Assembly: GCF_914767665.1 (NCBI RefSeq)
Contig: NC_059501.1
Span: 83,364,798-83,428,797, forward strand
DNA length: 64,000 nucleotides
Direction: 5' to 3'
Origin: Harmonia axyridis
Taxonomy: Eukaryota; Arthropoda; Insecta; Coleoptera; Coccinellidae
Both the position numbers and the translations under genes were made by a program. The first letter of the stretch is position 1. Each line of letters opens with the position of its first letter. Below the pieces are notes generated by a model. It had not been told where the DNA came from and made no database searches. It worked only from the letters and a program-made list of their open reading frames with translations. Positions 11,701 through 22,895 of this stretch are shown here, one piece after another.

Positions 11701-12118
11701 TATACTCAGCTGAATTGATTAAACTTATCGTGATCGCAGCGCGTTTGTTACTGATTGTTGCGGGTAAGGTTATTTTGTAGGCTTGAGGACGAATGTCTTC
11801 GGATGAACGATTTGAAATTTTGAAACATTAGTTGGTTTTGGTTTTTGTTTGTCCTATAAAAATCTTTGGATCTAGTCTCGGAAAAAAATATTTTAGGCCC
11901 CCTTGAAATTTTGATGGTTTACGTTGTTTTTAATAAATAATCGAAAGCTTATCAAAAGCAGCAACGTCGATTCCGGTTCCGTTTGGAGCTTTCGAACGGT
12001 ATAAACAAGATTTTTGCTTCGATTTGTAACAATGGATAAAACATAGAATCTTCGATACACTCCCGAGTTAAAGAGAGCTTGAGCTCAACACATTATAGGA
12101 TTAATGTGTTTTTACCAA

Positions 12119-12600
12119 AATATCTCTAATACAGAAATTTTGAGTATTGTATAAAACACATTGTAGATGAACAGATTCCTCTCCATTCAATTTTTACATT
12201 CTACAATACCTAAAAAGATTCAACTATAAAATTATTGACCAGTTTTCTCCATAAACTCATGAAACTCCTGAAAAAACCGGAAACACCATTGCGAAAGCAA
12301 GAGTTTGAAGCGAATTTCTAAAACAAAGGCAAATATTTCTACAGGAAAGATATTGAAAAGTTAAAGAAGCGTTGGAGTACATGTTTCACTCCTGAAGGTG
12401 GCTATGTTATAAAGTTAAGTCCATATCTGTATTGTAAAAATTTTGAATATTGCTTAGAACATAATGTAGATGAATATATTCATTCGCGATCAATTTTCAC
12501 ATTTCACATCAGCAAAAATGTGTAAGCGTAAAATTGTTTACCTTTTTCACCGAAATTCCTGAGGAAAAGACGTAATGTAAGCATATCACCAGAAGGTTTT
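12119..12600. repeat. Degenerate tandem duplication, unit about 300 bp
   Basis: The stretch at 12119-12215 (tacagaaattttgagtattg, then acattgtagatgaa) is repeated at about 12420-12515 (tgtaaaaattttgaatattg, then cataatgtagatgaa). The following cctgaaaaaaccgg and cctgaggaaaagac segments also align loosely. It lies directly left of the piggyBac element. Confidence 0.5.
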
Positions 12601-12632
12601 GGAAAAATGATGACGATATTAAATTGCCTTAA

Positions 12633-13684
12633 CCCTTTGTGTCCTTGTGTGTCCACTGTGGGGACACATGTTAATAAATTTTTTCTCAGACGCCTAATGC
12701 GCTCACCGTATAGCCACATATTGCTTAGTTTGCGTAAATACCGTATCTACACATAGGAGCGCGAACTACATCGCTGATCCATACGGAAACGCATTGGATG
12801 TAAACTTATATCCACGATTGTGTACTAGCTATATGAAGCAGCTATTTTATCGTTTTTCGAAGTGAAAAAAAAACATGGAAGGTAGGTTTTTTCTTGGGAA
12901 ATATATAAAAACTTATTATAAATTGTCATGTTCGTAAACTAATGTGAATATCATCTAATAATAATTTTATTTTTCGCGTGAATGTCGGTGGTCTCGTCTT
13001 GGAGACACAAGGCAAATGGTAACTTTTTCATTTTTTTTCAGAGAAAACATCATTCTCATTTCGTGATTTGGAAGAATTGAATTTTCAGGATTTATTCTCT
13101 CTTCTAAAAGAAATACCATCTGGGAATAACTCGGAGGTTGTTCTGATGATGAGTTACTTCAAGGGAATGATGTGGAAATTGAGAATGACTTGATTGACAT
13201 AAATTCCCTCGATATCGTTTATGCGGACGATCGTGTAGAAATTGAAAATTGTGTTGTACATCATTCCAATAATTCAATGAATGTAGCTGCAGATCAAGAT
13301 TTATGTAGCAAAAGATGAAATTGATTTGATTACTGTCAAGCAAAAAATTTTACGGAATAATACGATTTGGACAACTGAAAACTCGTACTGCCCACAAAAT
13401 AAAAAATAATTCAACGAATCTTATGGAGTGTTGAAAACTGTTTTTCAAAATTTCATACGAAGTAGATTTTTGCATTAGGTTTCATTAAAAATAATAACAT
13501 GATTTACATTGTGTAAAATTTCTTTATTGCCTAGTGTCCCCACAATGAGGACACGTCCTAAAGCGAAAATCCCTTGTCTGAAAACTCAAAAACATGTTTA
13601 TTCACTTTATTCAATCATATTTGAATACTATTATTTGATTTTCAACAGAAAAATATCGATAACATTAATTTCGGTCACAAAGGG
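12633..13684. mobile_element. piggyBac-type element, internally deleted, in TTAA
   Basis: The element is bounded by TTAA at 12629-12632 and 13685-13688. The ends read CCCTTTGTGTCC on the left and, reverse complemented, CCCTTTGTGACC on the right, the CCC-start and TTAA pattern of piggyBac elements. Sub-terminal motifs recur inside: gtccactgtggggacac near the left end and tgtccccacaatgaggaca near the right. At 1052 bp it is too short for a full transposase. A diverged copy of the flanking DNA without this insertion exists in reverse orientation at 14755-14960, where the TTAA site is unbroken. Confidence 0.88.
13035..13320 (+). pseudogene. Probable piggyBac transposase N-terminal remnant
   Basis: Following a polypyrimidine tract and AG (ttttttttcag), a reading frame gives FSFRDLEELNFQDLFSLLKE and IPSGNNSE. 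After a frame change it continues as acidic text such as DDELLQGNDVEIENDLIDIN. Acidic, Ser/Asp-rich N-termini followed by a catalytic core are typical of piggyBac transposases, but no catalytic core is present. The assignment rests mainly on its place inside the TTAA-flanked element. Confidence 0.45.
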
Positions 13685-13845
13685 TTAATCGAAAAGACTC
13701 ATTTCATCTTTATAATTTATTCATTGATTAGCGCTAACATCTGCCGAAGGATAAAATTGAAGTCTTCAAATTTATTTTTTCAATGGTAAATTTTGATTTG
13801 TATACCCATTTCACAGAAGAGTAAGAGATAAGATCTTTTACAAGG
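13685..13845 (+). repeat. Right half of the repeat split by the piggyBac element
   Basis: Together with about 12590-12632 this forms one repeat unit (gaaggttttgg, ttgccTTAAtcgaa, tttataatttattcattgat, tagcgctaacat). An inverted copy lies at 14755-14960. Confidence 0.7.
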
Positions 13846-14754
13846 GTATAGCTATGAGGCTAATTACCCCCCTCCTCAATGACTTCCAAAATATAAAATA
13901 CTGGAATAAAATCAGCATATACGAAAAAAATAATAGAAAAATCTATCTACGTCCTTGTCAACGAACAAGGACTCAGAGGACAATCGAAGGAATGTAGACG
14001 CCCGGAATGTATAGAGAGAGTCTAAAACGTCCATTTTCGCGTAACGAGCCGTCCTCAACGCTAAACCCGTTCTGCGCGCAGCAGAATACGTATGTAATAA
14101 CTAATATAAACGCTCTTTCCTCTCTTTTTAATACCCTGATTCAATACACGTCTGATGCGAGATTTCATCTTTCGTCTGTAAATACTGAAATAATTGAAGT
14201 AATTAAAACACTTGGGTGGGACAAGTTCTTCTCAATGAATATGTGCATGCAATCGGAATAGATTAATATCGCCTATTAGATGCATTTAATATACTGAGCG
14301 ATCGGAATCCGCGAGTTCCCACGTACGCTGTTATTGGATGTCAGGAATAATTATCGGTTCATTTCAATTCAGTCGGTGATCTTTGTGTGGCGTTTTTTTA
14401 TGTTGGCAGTACTGACACGTAGCGATCGGGGAGGGGGACGGTGTTTTCTGCTTCGCGGATGAGTTGTGGTTAATGGTGTTTTATTTCTTGGTTTTATTTT
14501 TTTTTAGTTCAGTTCGCGGAATGATTTTTTTTTTGTAACAGGTAGGCGTTAGTGATAAGGAAACAGATGATATATGAAGTTTTTCACACGAAGGAAAATA
14601 AGAAATATGGAAATATTGGAAATACATAAAATCGAAACGTTCACTTAACAATAAAGTAAATATTAAAATTATGACATCATTATTATATTAAACCTTCAAA
14701 TGTGATGAACATTTTCGATATAAACTGGTACGGATTCACACTCAACAGTTGTCA
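13846..14754. other. Spacer between two inverted repeats; no gene seen
   Basis: Holds an 84-codon + frame at 14007-14261 without recognisable domains and a moderately GC-rich stretch at about 14290-14470. It might be the interior of an unrecognised element bounded by the inverted repeats, but no transposase was seen. Confidence 0.35.
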
Positions 14755-14960
14755 TAGTTCTTATCTCTTACTCTTCTGTGAAATGGTTATACAATTCGAC
14801 ATTTACAATTGAGACAACAATTTAAGGGTATTTGATTTTATCTTTTGGTTTATGTTAGCGCTAATCAATGAATAAATTATAAAGATCGAAGAAGTTCATT
14901 CGATTAAGGCAATCTACTATGAATGTCGTCATTATTTTGCCAAAACCTTCACATTCACAT
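14755..14960 (-). repeat. Inverted copy of the 12590-13845 repeat, lacking the piggyBac insertion
   Basis: The reverse complement reads gaaggttttggcaaaataat, then ttgccttaatcgaatgaac, then tttataatttattcattgat and tagcgctaacat. It aligns to both sides of the piggyBac insertion and shows the unoccupied TTAA. Confidence 0.72.
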
Positions 14961-15344
14961 ATTCACTTTTTTGTCAAAAGATACATTATACACTGAAACC
15001 ATGTTAAAACTAACCAAAATAGAATTAAATTGGTGAAAATTTGAGTGAACGGTTAATGAATTGAATAATTCAATTAAAATGAAGACAGACGTACGTTTCG
15101 GAAATTCTGGATTCTTCAATACAATTTTTCCTCATATTTTCTAATTTTTAAAAACTCATATTCATTTCGAAAACTTTCATTTTAGGAATCGTAGACTAAC
15201 TGAGACAAACAGTTTCTCTGGAACGTACTTGTTGAATAGTAACTCAAGTACTTATGCAGATAGCAATCAAAACAGGTATTCATAGATTTCCTCTTTCACT
15301 CTTCTGTGAAATATATATTTTATCAATTTTTAGTTGTATAAGAA

Positions 15345-15600
15345 TGCAAAACGATGCAACGATTTTGCACGCTTCATTTCATGTTACGCATCTGTAATTT
15401 TCAAAGACGCGGTAATTTGTCAATTCATCGTATGCAATTGGTTTGGATGCAGATGCACGTATTTGAAGAGGGAAATAAAGAGAATCTTCTGTAAGAATTT
15501 CAAAAATTTTGGAGACTTCAGGAAAGATACGTAAATTGTTTTAGATTTCAGCCATTACTAGTTTAATTTGAGATTTATAATTCAATTTATCGGTGAGGGG
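15345..15600 (+). repeat. R-dis repeat, longer copy
   Basis: Contains acgatgcaacgattttgcac, a block gacgcggtaatttgtcaatt, catcgtatgcaattggtt, acttcaggaaagatacgtaa and tttcagccattactag in that order. The same order is found at 52725-52940, and in reverse in part at 15905-16080. Class unknown. Confidence 0.75.
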
Positions 15601-15904
15601 TTTCTGTTGTGAACAACTATATTAGAATATATTCACCTGAATTTACAACTCGTTATCGGATTTCTAACCGAGAAATTATAGAGAAATAATTACATTCATC
15701 ATAAAATAAACCTGAGAAGGAGTTTTTTGACATTATTGGACACAAAAAGAATTCTAGCAAACCTGAAATACGTTTTTACAAGATGGATGACTCTAAAAAA
15801 AACTATTGTTTCAAAATTGATCAATTCGTCCAGTGAAATTATTACTCGTTGAATGCAAATATTCATGTCAACACTTACCGAGAATCTCGCCGATAAATCA
15901 AATT

Positions 15905-16080
15905 TTAAATCTCCATATTAACTAGTAATGGCTGAAATCTTGAACAAGTTACGTATCTTTCCTGAAGTCTCGATAATTATTGAAAATCTTTCAGGAAATT
16001 CTCTGTTTCCTTCTCTAGATACGCGCATCCTCATCCCGACCAATGGCATACGATGAATTGACAAATTACCTTCAATACTT
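15905..16080 (-). repeat. R-dis repeat, inverted copy
   Basis: The - strand carries aatttgtcaattcatcgtat, gccattggtcgggatgagg, cgcgtatctagagaaggaa, acttcaggaaagatacgtaa and tttcagccattactagt. It faces the + copy at 15345-15600 with about 300 bp between them, so the two could be ends of one element or independent insertions. Confidence 0.72.
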
Positions 16081-16194
16081 GCTTTCGATTATTTGGGACG
16101 GTTGCGCATCTTCGCGTAGTATATTCAAATTCGAACATTACAAGGAGACTTCAACGTTCGACTAAGCACGAAACCTAAACCTCCTAAAACTCGC

Positions 16195-16570
16195 CAAAAA
16201 TCAACCCTTAACCCCGTTCACACCCTTACATCAATCGCAAACGCCTTCCCCATCGCTCCGTATACGCAAAACCTCAGCCGCTGATCGAGAATTCCAGTTA
16301 TTCCAAGTGGACCAGTCCCGCGATCCCCGGCCCGATAAATGTCGCATCGTCTCGCAGAGGGAACAAACGGCACCTCCGCTCCCACATAATTCCGCCTCGC
16401 CGGATCGCCAACACGGCTCGATATGCAAACATCGGGCCAATAATTAACCGGTTCAAATGAGCGTATAAAACAACACGTAAACCGCATTCAAATCGCCACT
16501 TTTCGACCGGGCCGACGAGCCGCGTCATGCGTCCGACAGCGGTGCTGCTACTCGACGGGCGGCGTTGCCG
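16195..16570. other. GC-rich island, candidate conserved regulatory DNA
   Basis: A CpG-containing stretch in AT-rich surroundings. It contains overlapping open frames on the - strand (16218-16528) that look compositional. Motifs such as ccaataattaaccggttc and tccggcccgataaatgtc resemble homeodomain- and GATA-type cores, which occur often by chance. No protein domain was recognised. Confidence 0.4.
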
Positions 16571-16784
16571 GTTCTACAATTTAGACGTCAGATCTACTGA
16601 TTTTCCCAATGGAATAATTAGGCTTGCTCCTAACCAGTAGAAGCAATTTTTTCCTTGAAAATTCGACATTATTGTCATAGTAGTCATAGTCATCTTCTAG
16701 AGTGATACATGTACTCCAACAGCTCCTCTTAGTCTTCAATATCTATCTCGTAAAAAATTCCCCTTTACTTTAGAAATAGAGGGC

Positions 16785-17585
16785 GAACGTAGGTGTCCCG
16801 CAGGGTAGTGTTTTGGGTCCCCTTCTATTCTCCATTTATATTTCTTCTCTTCTAGAAAACATTGAATGTAGATACCACCTCTTTGCTAATGATTTGCAGC
16901 TTTATTTGCACACTACTGTGGAGAATTTCGCGTAAGACATGAAGTTGTCGTCAATGAGAGTAATATTCCATATTCTCGCTGCGTGAGAGATCTTGGTATA
17001 ACGATCGATGGAACTTTGTCATGTGATGATCAGGTTAATTCTGTCCTAGAAAGGTTTCTTCGCACTATGCAGCCGTTACGCCTCCTAAAGAACTTTCTTC
17101 CGCTTGCAATGCAAAAGACCAACTTTTTTATTCAATGTTACTGCCCATAATTGACTATGCGGGTGTGGTCTATATGGGTCTGACGTCGCAGCAGCTCAGC
17201 AAGTTTGAGCGATTGCAGAACACCAGCATAAGATTCGTGTATGGTTTGAGAATGTTCGACCATGTTTGTAGTTTTTGTCAGGAACTCAAATTGCTAACAA
17301 TGAAGCAAAGCCGTTATTGACGCCTGTTATTGTTGGGCTTCAAAGTTATGAGATTTCGTGAGCCTAAATATCTCTGCGAGGGTCGTCGGGTTCTGGATGG
17401 TGAGTTTTATAATACTAGAGCTCATTCCAATACTACTCTCAGGATACCAACACATGGGACTAGTATTATTTCCAACAATTTCCCGTTGAGGCTCTTAGAT
17501 CATATTCCTCCCTTCTTTCACTCGAGGTGTTACATTTCATAATTTGGGATTGCTCTTAAGAAGTACTTACTTACCTACGAACTTT
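16785..17585 (+). pseudogene. Non-LTR retrotransposon reverse transcriptase, degenerate
   Basis: The clear RT signature VGVPQGSVLGPLLFSIYI is followed after about 20 residues by FANDLQLYL, the degraded catalytic box (normally YADD or FADD; the first Asp is now Asn). After several frameshifts the palm/thumb region continues as LLPIIDYAGVVYMG, QLSKFERLQNTSIRFVYGL and a C-terminal block with NTRAHSNTTLRIP, then FPLRLLDHIPPF. Length from motif to end is near normal for the C-terminal half of a jockey/CR1-type ORF2. The endonuclease and RT fingers are missing and the catalytic change plus stops make it inactive. Confidence 0.85.
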
Positions 17586-18952
17586 GATATAAAAGTGGGT
17601 TGATCACGCCGTGCAGTTTCGCTTTTCCTCTCTACTTCCTATCCTTTCTAATATCCCTAGTCAGATTTTAGTGTAGTTAGTAAATACGTGCCAGTAATCA
17701 CTGGGGGGCAGATCTGGTGAATAAGCTGAGTGGTCAAGCACACTGTTTAAGGAGAAATCTGCGAGTTTTCATTATATGATAATCACATATTGAAGAGTTT
17801 CAAAACAAGTACCTCAAGAGGAAATACCAGAATGTGGCTGCTCAGTTCAATATGAAATCAAAGATATTTCTTTTTGAAAATCACCGATTTTTTTGGGGTT
17901 TTCACATGATTTCGTCAAACTATAATCTCCATTGTATAAAGTGATAATTTTAATTTGCGAAAAGAAAAAAAATGTTGGTAACTTCTCGTTTTTCGCAGAA
18001 TATTTGATGCTATGTACAACGTATAAATCATTGCTATATTTTTGAGATATTTATAACAAAAAACCTACAAAAATCATTACAAAAGATGTGGAACTATAAT
18101 TTTGTGAAAATATCATTCGACCGGCGTACAGTGCCACCCTCTACAAATTTGTTTCGAAAAGAAAAAGAAGATAAAGTAATCTCAGTACACCGTACAAAGT
18201 TTGGTCTCCACTGGAGCGTCAGAAGGGAAATGGGTACCAAAATTTGACTGATACGTGGTAAACCACGTCGTCCTAATCTCTCTAAATCTAGCAATCTAGC
18301 ATTAATACATTATCCCAATTGCCCAGTTCGGTCTAAGACCAAATCGTCGATCCGGCAACACCGCCCCTGTCTTTTCCTCTTCCTCTTACGGAGATCTTAA
18401 TTACGGGCAGTGTTAGACGCTAATAAACAACGAGTTGGTAAGCGATCCGTGCTTGAGGGCAATTAAAACGGTGACACCTCGCCTCTGCCCGAACGAACAG
18501 GAGATATTACGAGATTGTCTCTGATGAAACGGCCACAGAAGGTTCCGTCAATGGACGTCAATGCGGAAGAGGACGATGTTAAGCTAATGAAGCGGTTTTT
18601 TTGTTGGTCAGTCCGTTTTCAGGAAGTCGTATGTCCGATTTTGTCGGAGGTGATTTGTGGTGCTCTCCAAGGTTTTTGTTGCGCACGTTTCTGGACTTCG
18701 TCGGTTTGAAACGGTCATAGTGTGACGATTGTGTCAACGCTTGTCCTTCTTCTTCGTCTTGCGTTGGATCTATGTTGAAATAACCTGGCCACTACGGGAT
18801 CAAGATTAAAATTTGATTAAGGAGGTTTCACTGTGACCTAATGGCCTATTGTGTCTCCCATAACAGCTTTTCTCTACATAACGTCATCTACAGCTGACCT
18901 TCCAGTTCCAGAGTTCTGATGAAATCCAATATCTGGGATGGCTTCAAGAAGG
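17586..18952. other. Unassigned; GC-richer patch 18320-18520
   Basis: At 18320-18520 the sequence becomes GC-richer (tcgatccggcaacaccgccc, cttaattacgggcagtg), resembling the other island-like patches in the window. No gene was recognised. Flanking DNA is AT-rich. Confidence 0.35.
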
Positions 18953-19369
18953 CTAATTTCGTGTCCAATGACTACCGATGGTTAGGCATTCCGTCACCAT
19001 GTGATCCGGAGTTTCTTCCTCCTCCCCACAGAATTTGCACTCGACATTTTCTGTTAGACCCATTCTCAAGAGGTGTTCTCTAAGGCGACAATGCCCTGTG
19101 AGGAATCCAGTGAGGAGGTGTAGCATATTTTTACTAAGATCCAGATACTTCTTAGATCTCGCAGAATCACAGTTTCGCAAAAACTTTTTGGAGTGATCCA
19201 AACCAGGAAGATTCCGCCAGAGTATTTCTCTTTCTGTTACTTTATTCTCCTGAAACTCTTTCTTGTAGGTACATTTGAATGATTTTCTGTTACCTACTTC
19301 TGAGTAAACTTTCTTTCTACGCCACAGAATGGCCACTCCGGGATACCCGGCAATAAAAAGGCAGACCAT
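18953..19369 (-). pseudogene. Non-LTR retrotransposon RNase H / C-terminal tail
   Basis: An open - strand frame of 138 codons. The recognisable part is LLTGFLTGHCRLREHLLRMG followed by LTENVECKFCGEEEETPDHM, the conserved end of many RNase H-containing non-LTR ORF2 proteins (a cysteine/histidine cluster CxxC...H after the TGHCRL block). The first 20 or so residues overlap + strand sequence from another retrotransposon tail at about 19326, marking a junction between opposite fragments. Confidence 0.82.
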
Positions 19370-19760
19370 CTGGCCAGGGAAGAGTGGTCAATCCCCTTCA
19401 CCAGATCAGAGCCATTTTGTGGCTTTCCAGCCAGTCATTAAGCGGAATGGAGTTCTTGTAATTCCTTCAACGAAAATCGAATTGTTGATGCTTCGGAGAA
19501 AGTTCTAGGTTTCAATCTTCCTAGGACAATTTGGTCTATTTCAAATCGACTAGTTATGGTCGTTGCAATAGTATGCTCTCTAAATGACATTCTACTGATA
19601 GCCAACTATGTGAGTGTGGTGTAGAAGAAACCATTGACCACTTGGTGGATATTGGTCCAATTTATGAATTCCATGGTGGTTTCCAAGCTGTCCATTCAGT
19701 TTCAGTTTCTTTTTAAGAATGGGTCTCTAACTTCAAATCAATATAATGGAAACTAACATT
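19326..19760 (+). pseudogene. Second non-LTR RNase H tail, + strand
   Basis: Begins with NGHSGIPGNKKADHLAREEW, the last catalytic motif of RNase H (HxGxxGNExAD in the family), and continues PFTRSEPFCGF. Further on, in another frame, TSYGRCNSMLSKxHSTDSQL, CECGVEETIDHLV and PIYEFHGGF form the terminal Cys-rich end. It is interrupted just downstream by the RT insertion at 19884-21058. A related tail is at 43300-43480. Confidence 0.78.
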
Positions 19761-19883
19761 CATTACTTCCTTCTGGTTCGCTCCTCTTTTGTTTTCAGAT
19801 TTTATTATAAAGTCGTCAACTGTTGGTGAAGAGAAAGGATGGATAAGATTTTGTTCGAATGAAGAGCAAGCCCTTCAGTATAA

Positions 19884-21058
19884 TAATAATAATAATAATA
19901 GTTTATTGATCCTTTTAGACAAACAAGGTATGTATAGGACAAGTCACAAATGCAAAAATAATAACAATTCAGGCATTTTCTAAGCTATCATTATAGTACT
20001 CATTAACACTATAAAAACACTTCTTGAGAAGTAAAGACTTAACAACTTTCTTAAATTTAAACAAATTGAGCGACTTAATGTTACTAGGTAGATGGTTAAA
20101 TAACTTAATACACTGGTACTTAGGTGACATTTCAAATTTTGATGTCTTATGTTTGGGAATTGACAATATTTTCTTATTCCTAGTGTTATGGGAATGAAAG
20201 CTTGACAATTTTACAAAACTTTCCTCATTTTCCTTTGCAAAAACCAAACATCTCAATATGAGAATGGAAGCCAGTGTCAATATCCTATTTTCTAAGAAAA
20301 CTGGTCTACAAGAGGATCGTGGAGATACGTTGAATATCATACGTAAAATTCTTTTTTGTATAATAAATACTCTATCAGTTTCTGTTGAATTACCCCATAC
20401 CATGATATTATACGATAGGTGACTAAATACTAAACTATAATATACATTCATAAGTGAGCACAAGGGAAGTAGATACCTGACTCGACTTAAAGCATAATAA
20501 GAACTGTACAGCTTTTTACATACTTCATCAACGTGTGAATTCCACTTTAAGTGCCTATCGATGTAGATACCTAGGAACTTCGTGCAGTTCTTTGATGCAA
20601 TAATAGAATCTGAATGTCGAATTACAAGAGTACTATCATTATTCGAAATCGAGAAGTAAACGCATTCAGTCTTGTTCACATTTATCATGATAGCATTAAC
20701 ATAGCACCATTCAACGAAGAAATGAACCAATAAATCGCACAACCCCTGTAGCTCCTCCAAAGTATCAGCAGTAACGGCTAATGAAAAATCATCAGCAAAC
20801 AAGATTGCTCTTAGTATCTTCATCAGATCTGGACAAGTTTTAGACTTATTAATAAACAATCTCAACAAATTCTCAGGCAGATCGTTGATAAATATCAAAA
20901 ACAAGAGCGGTCCCAAGACAGAGCCCTGAGGCACACCTAACTTCAAATTATGTTTACTGGATGAAGAATCTTGAACTCTGACGGATGCAACTCTGCCCTC
21001 AAGATAACTTCGAATCCAGTCATGAAATACTCCCCTAAATCCAAGATTGTAACATTTG
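19884..21058 (-). mobile_element. 5'-truncated non-LTR retrotransposon insertion with (TTA)n tail
   Basis: About 1.17 kb inserted in - orientation. The 3' end, on the left, is a (TAA/TTA)n run at 19879-19900 next to an aataaa-like gatcaataaac. The 5' end is truncated inside the RT domain near 21058. Flanking agtataa on the left and aatataaat on the right are a probable target-site duplication. The same host sequence without the insertion occurs at 43465-43500 (cccttcaatataaatgtcag), giving a paralogous empty site. (TAA)n tails and 5' truncation fit target-primed reverse transcription. Confidence 0.85.
19969..21057 (-). pseudogene. Reverse transcriptase C-terminal half, open frame (5' truncated)
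   Basis: About 362 codons remain open on the - strand from the truncation point to a natural TAG/TAA-type stop at 19969-19971, so this is the best-preserved retrotransposon gene in the window. The order is YNLGFRGVFHDWIRSYLEGR (RT block before the active site), LGVPQGSVLGPLLFLIFIND, LRAILFADDFSLAVTADT (catalytic FADD), TKFLGIYIDRHLKWNSHV (block 7), then YYSLVFSHLSYNIMVWG and a terminal HSHNTRNK...LFNHLPSNIKSLNLFK. This is a jockey/CR1-like arrangement. The endonuclease and N-terminal RT fingers are absent because of 5' truncation, so it cannot work alone. Confidence 0.9.
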
Positions 21059-21642
21059 AATATAAATATGTCAGCTTATTCTGTAAACAAATACACAAAC
21101 CAATCACTACATCTATACAGTTTTTGCTGAGGTTTTTATCTGTGCTCCTGTATCATAAGTTGAAATGTAAATGTGTATATTTCCTCTGCTAATACTGAGA
21201 ATACATCTACACATGCTTTATTGGTTGAAGTTGATAATTTAATGTATTGCTATATTTCAAAAGAAAATATATATCAAGAGATGGCAGTTAAGTAATAGGA
21301 ACAAAAGGAGAAGCTGAAAATCTGTCTCACTCTCGTCTGATGGAAACGCCCCCTTTCAAAACACTCGCGAAACTGACACTATCGGTCCGAAAAAGGTATC
21401 TAATTACAGGGCCAACTCTCCATTCAAATTGCCTCAATTTCCATTCTCTTCGAGTAGAAAATTCGAAAGTGATTCAGGTTTTAAAAGGCGAGCGAACTGA
21501 ATTTAAACGCTTGAATAAGAATGAGTTTGGTGAAATTGGCGAGATGAAGCATTATAAGGGTTGGGAATGTGGCTTAAAGATTGTTATTAACTACTGAAAT
21601 TCGATGCGTCATATGACTGAAACATGGAGAAACTGTATAATG
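21059..21642. repeat. Older non-LTR 3' region and unassigned DNA
   Basis: From about 21059 to 21220 the sequence (tgtcagcttattctgtaaac, aaatacacaaaccaatcac) is shared with 43480-43600 and continues the interrupted tail of 19326-19760. The rest, including an 85-codon + frame at 21340-21597, was not recognised. Confidence 0.5.
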
Positions 21643-22577
21643 AAGGTTTGGTGTTTTTTTTAGAGCTATAGAACTTTAAATTGCAATAAAACAAGGATGG
21701 ATTATTCGATTGACATGAATTTTATTTATCCGCGAGATAATCTTGTGGCATTACATTTTAAATATGATTTCTGGCATAAGACCGCCACGGCTGGCTCGGA
21801 TGTAGTCCAATCTGGACGTCCAATTTTCGATGACTTTTTCCAACACTTGTTTGCCGTATATCGGCAATAACACGACGAATGTTGTCTTCCAAATGGTCAA
21901 GGGTTTGTGGCTTATCCGCATAGACCAATGACTTTACATAGCCCCACAGAAAGTAGTCTAGCGGTGTTAAATCACAAGATCTTGGAGGCCAATTCACAGG
22001 TCCAAAACGTGAAATTAGGCGGTCACCAAACGTGTGTTTCAATAAATCGATTGTGGGACGAGCTGTGTGACATGTTGCGCCGTCTTGTTGGAACCACAGC
22101 TCCTGGACATCATGTTTGTTCAATTCAGGAATGAAAAAGTTAGTAATCATAGCTCTATACCTATCACCATTGACTGTTACGTTCTGACCATCATCGTATT
22201 TGAAGAAGTACGGACCAATGAGTCCACCAGCCCATAAAGCGCACCAAACAGTCAGTTTTTCTGGATGTAACGGTGTTTCGACATACACTTGAGGATTCAA
22301 ATGCGGCAGGTTTGTTTGTTGACGTAGCCATTCAACCAGAAGTGCGCTTCATCGCTAAACAAAATAAAATGGACGTAGTGCGCGATACGTATTCCGCACA
22401 GAACCATTATTTTCGAAATAAAATTGCACCATTTGTAAGCGTTGTTGAGGCGTAAGTCTATTCATAATAAATTGCCAAACCAAACTAAAGATAAATCACT
22501 TGACAGCTGTTAAATGGGTAGTCATCTTGAACAGAAATTCCAACTTAAAGTTATATACCTCGAAAAAAAACACCCGT
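21643..22577 (-). mobile_element. DD41D element copy A (type 1 deletion)
   Basis: A - oriented copy of about 935 bp. The 5' end is on the right: CACCCGT at 22571-22577 followed by TA. The 3' end on the left is damaged (aaggtttggtgttttttt). The C-terminal transposase half (21758-22300) is open: it starts near NPQVYVETPLHPEKL and includes LWFQQDGATCHTA and SCDLTPLDYF. Between the last two catalytic Asp residues there are 41 residues. The N-terminal HTH segment is joined to SDEAH by the type 1 junction, and a frame break removes part of NKQNCRIW. Inactive. Confidence 0.9.
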
Positions 22578-22754
22578 TAGTACCGACTTTTACATCTATT
22601 AACTTTCAAAGCTGAGTTTTGTTTCGTTCCGATGTAGGGAAATCTAAATATGTTCAAATTCAGGATTGTTTGGTTGACTATTTCACCCAATGGAGAAATG
22701 ATCTGGAGCTTTATTTAAGTTCAAACTATCGATATTCCGAACTTGACACTTGGC

Positions 22755-22895
22755 TCTGGTCGGCATGTCAAGCCGAGAGATGTTGAACGGAGTTTGTTTG
22801 CTTGTGAACAGCTGCTTGCAAGGCAAGGAAGGTTTTTCTGTATCGCATTGTGACTGGAGACGAAAAATGGGTTCATTACGATAATTCTGAGCGAT
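22755..22895 (+). pseudogene. Mariner transposase fragment
   Basis: About 45 codons of a mariner transposase: SRDVERSLFACEQLLARQ, then a shifted frame with RIVTGDEKWVHYDNS, which carries the first catalytic Asp (TGDEKW). It ends abruptly at 22895, where a dispersed repeat begins. Confidence 0.8.

Noticed and set aside
21907..22134. Repeated 75-codon frames (MAYPHRPMTLHSPTESS type) as a gene family
   Set aside because: They are the antisense shadow of the DD41D transposase and recur wherever that element does.
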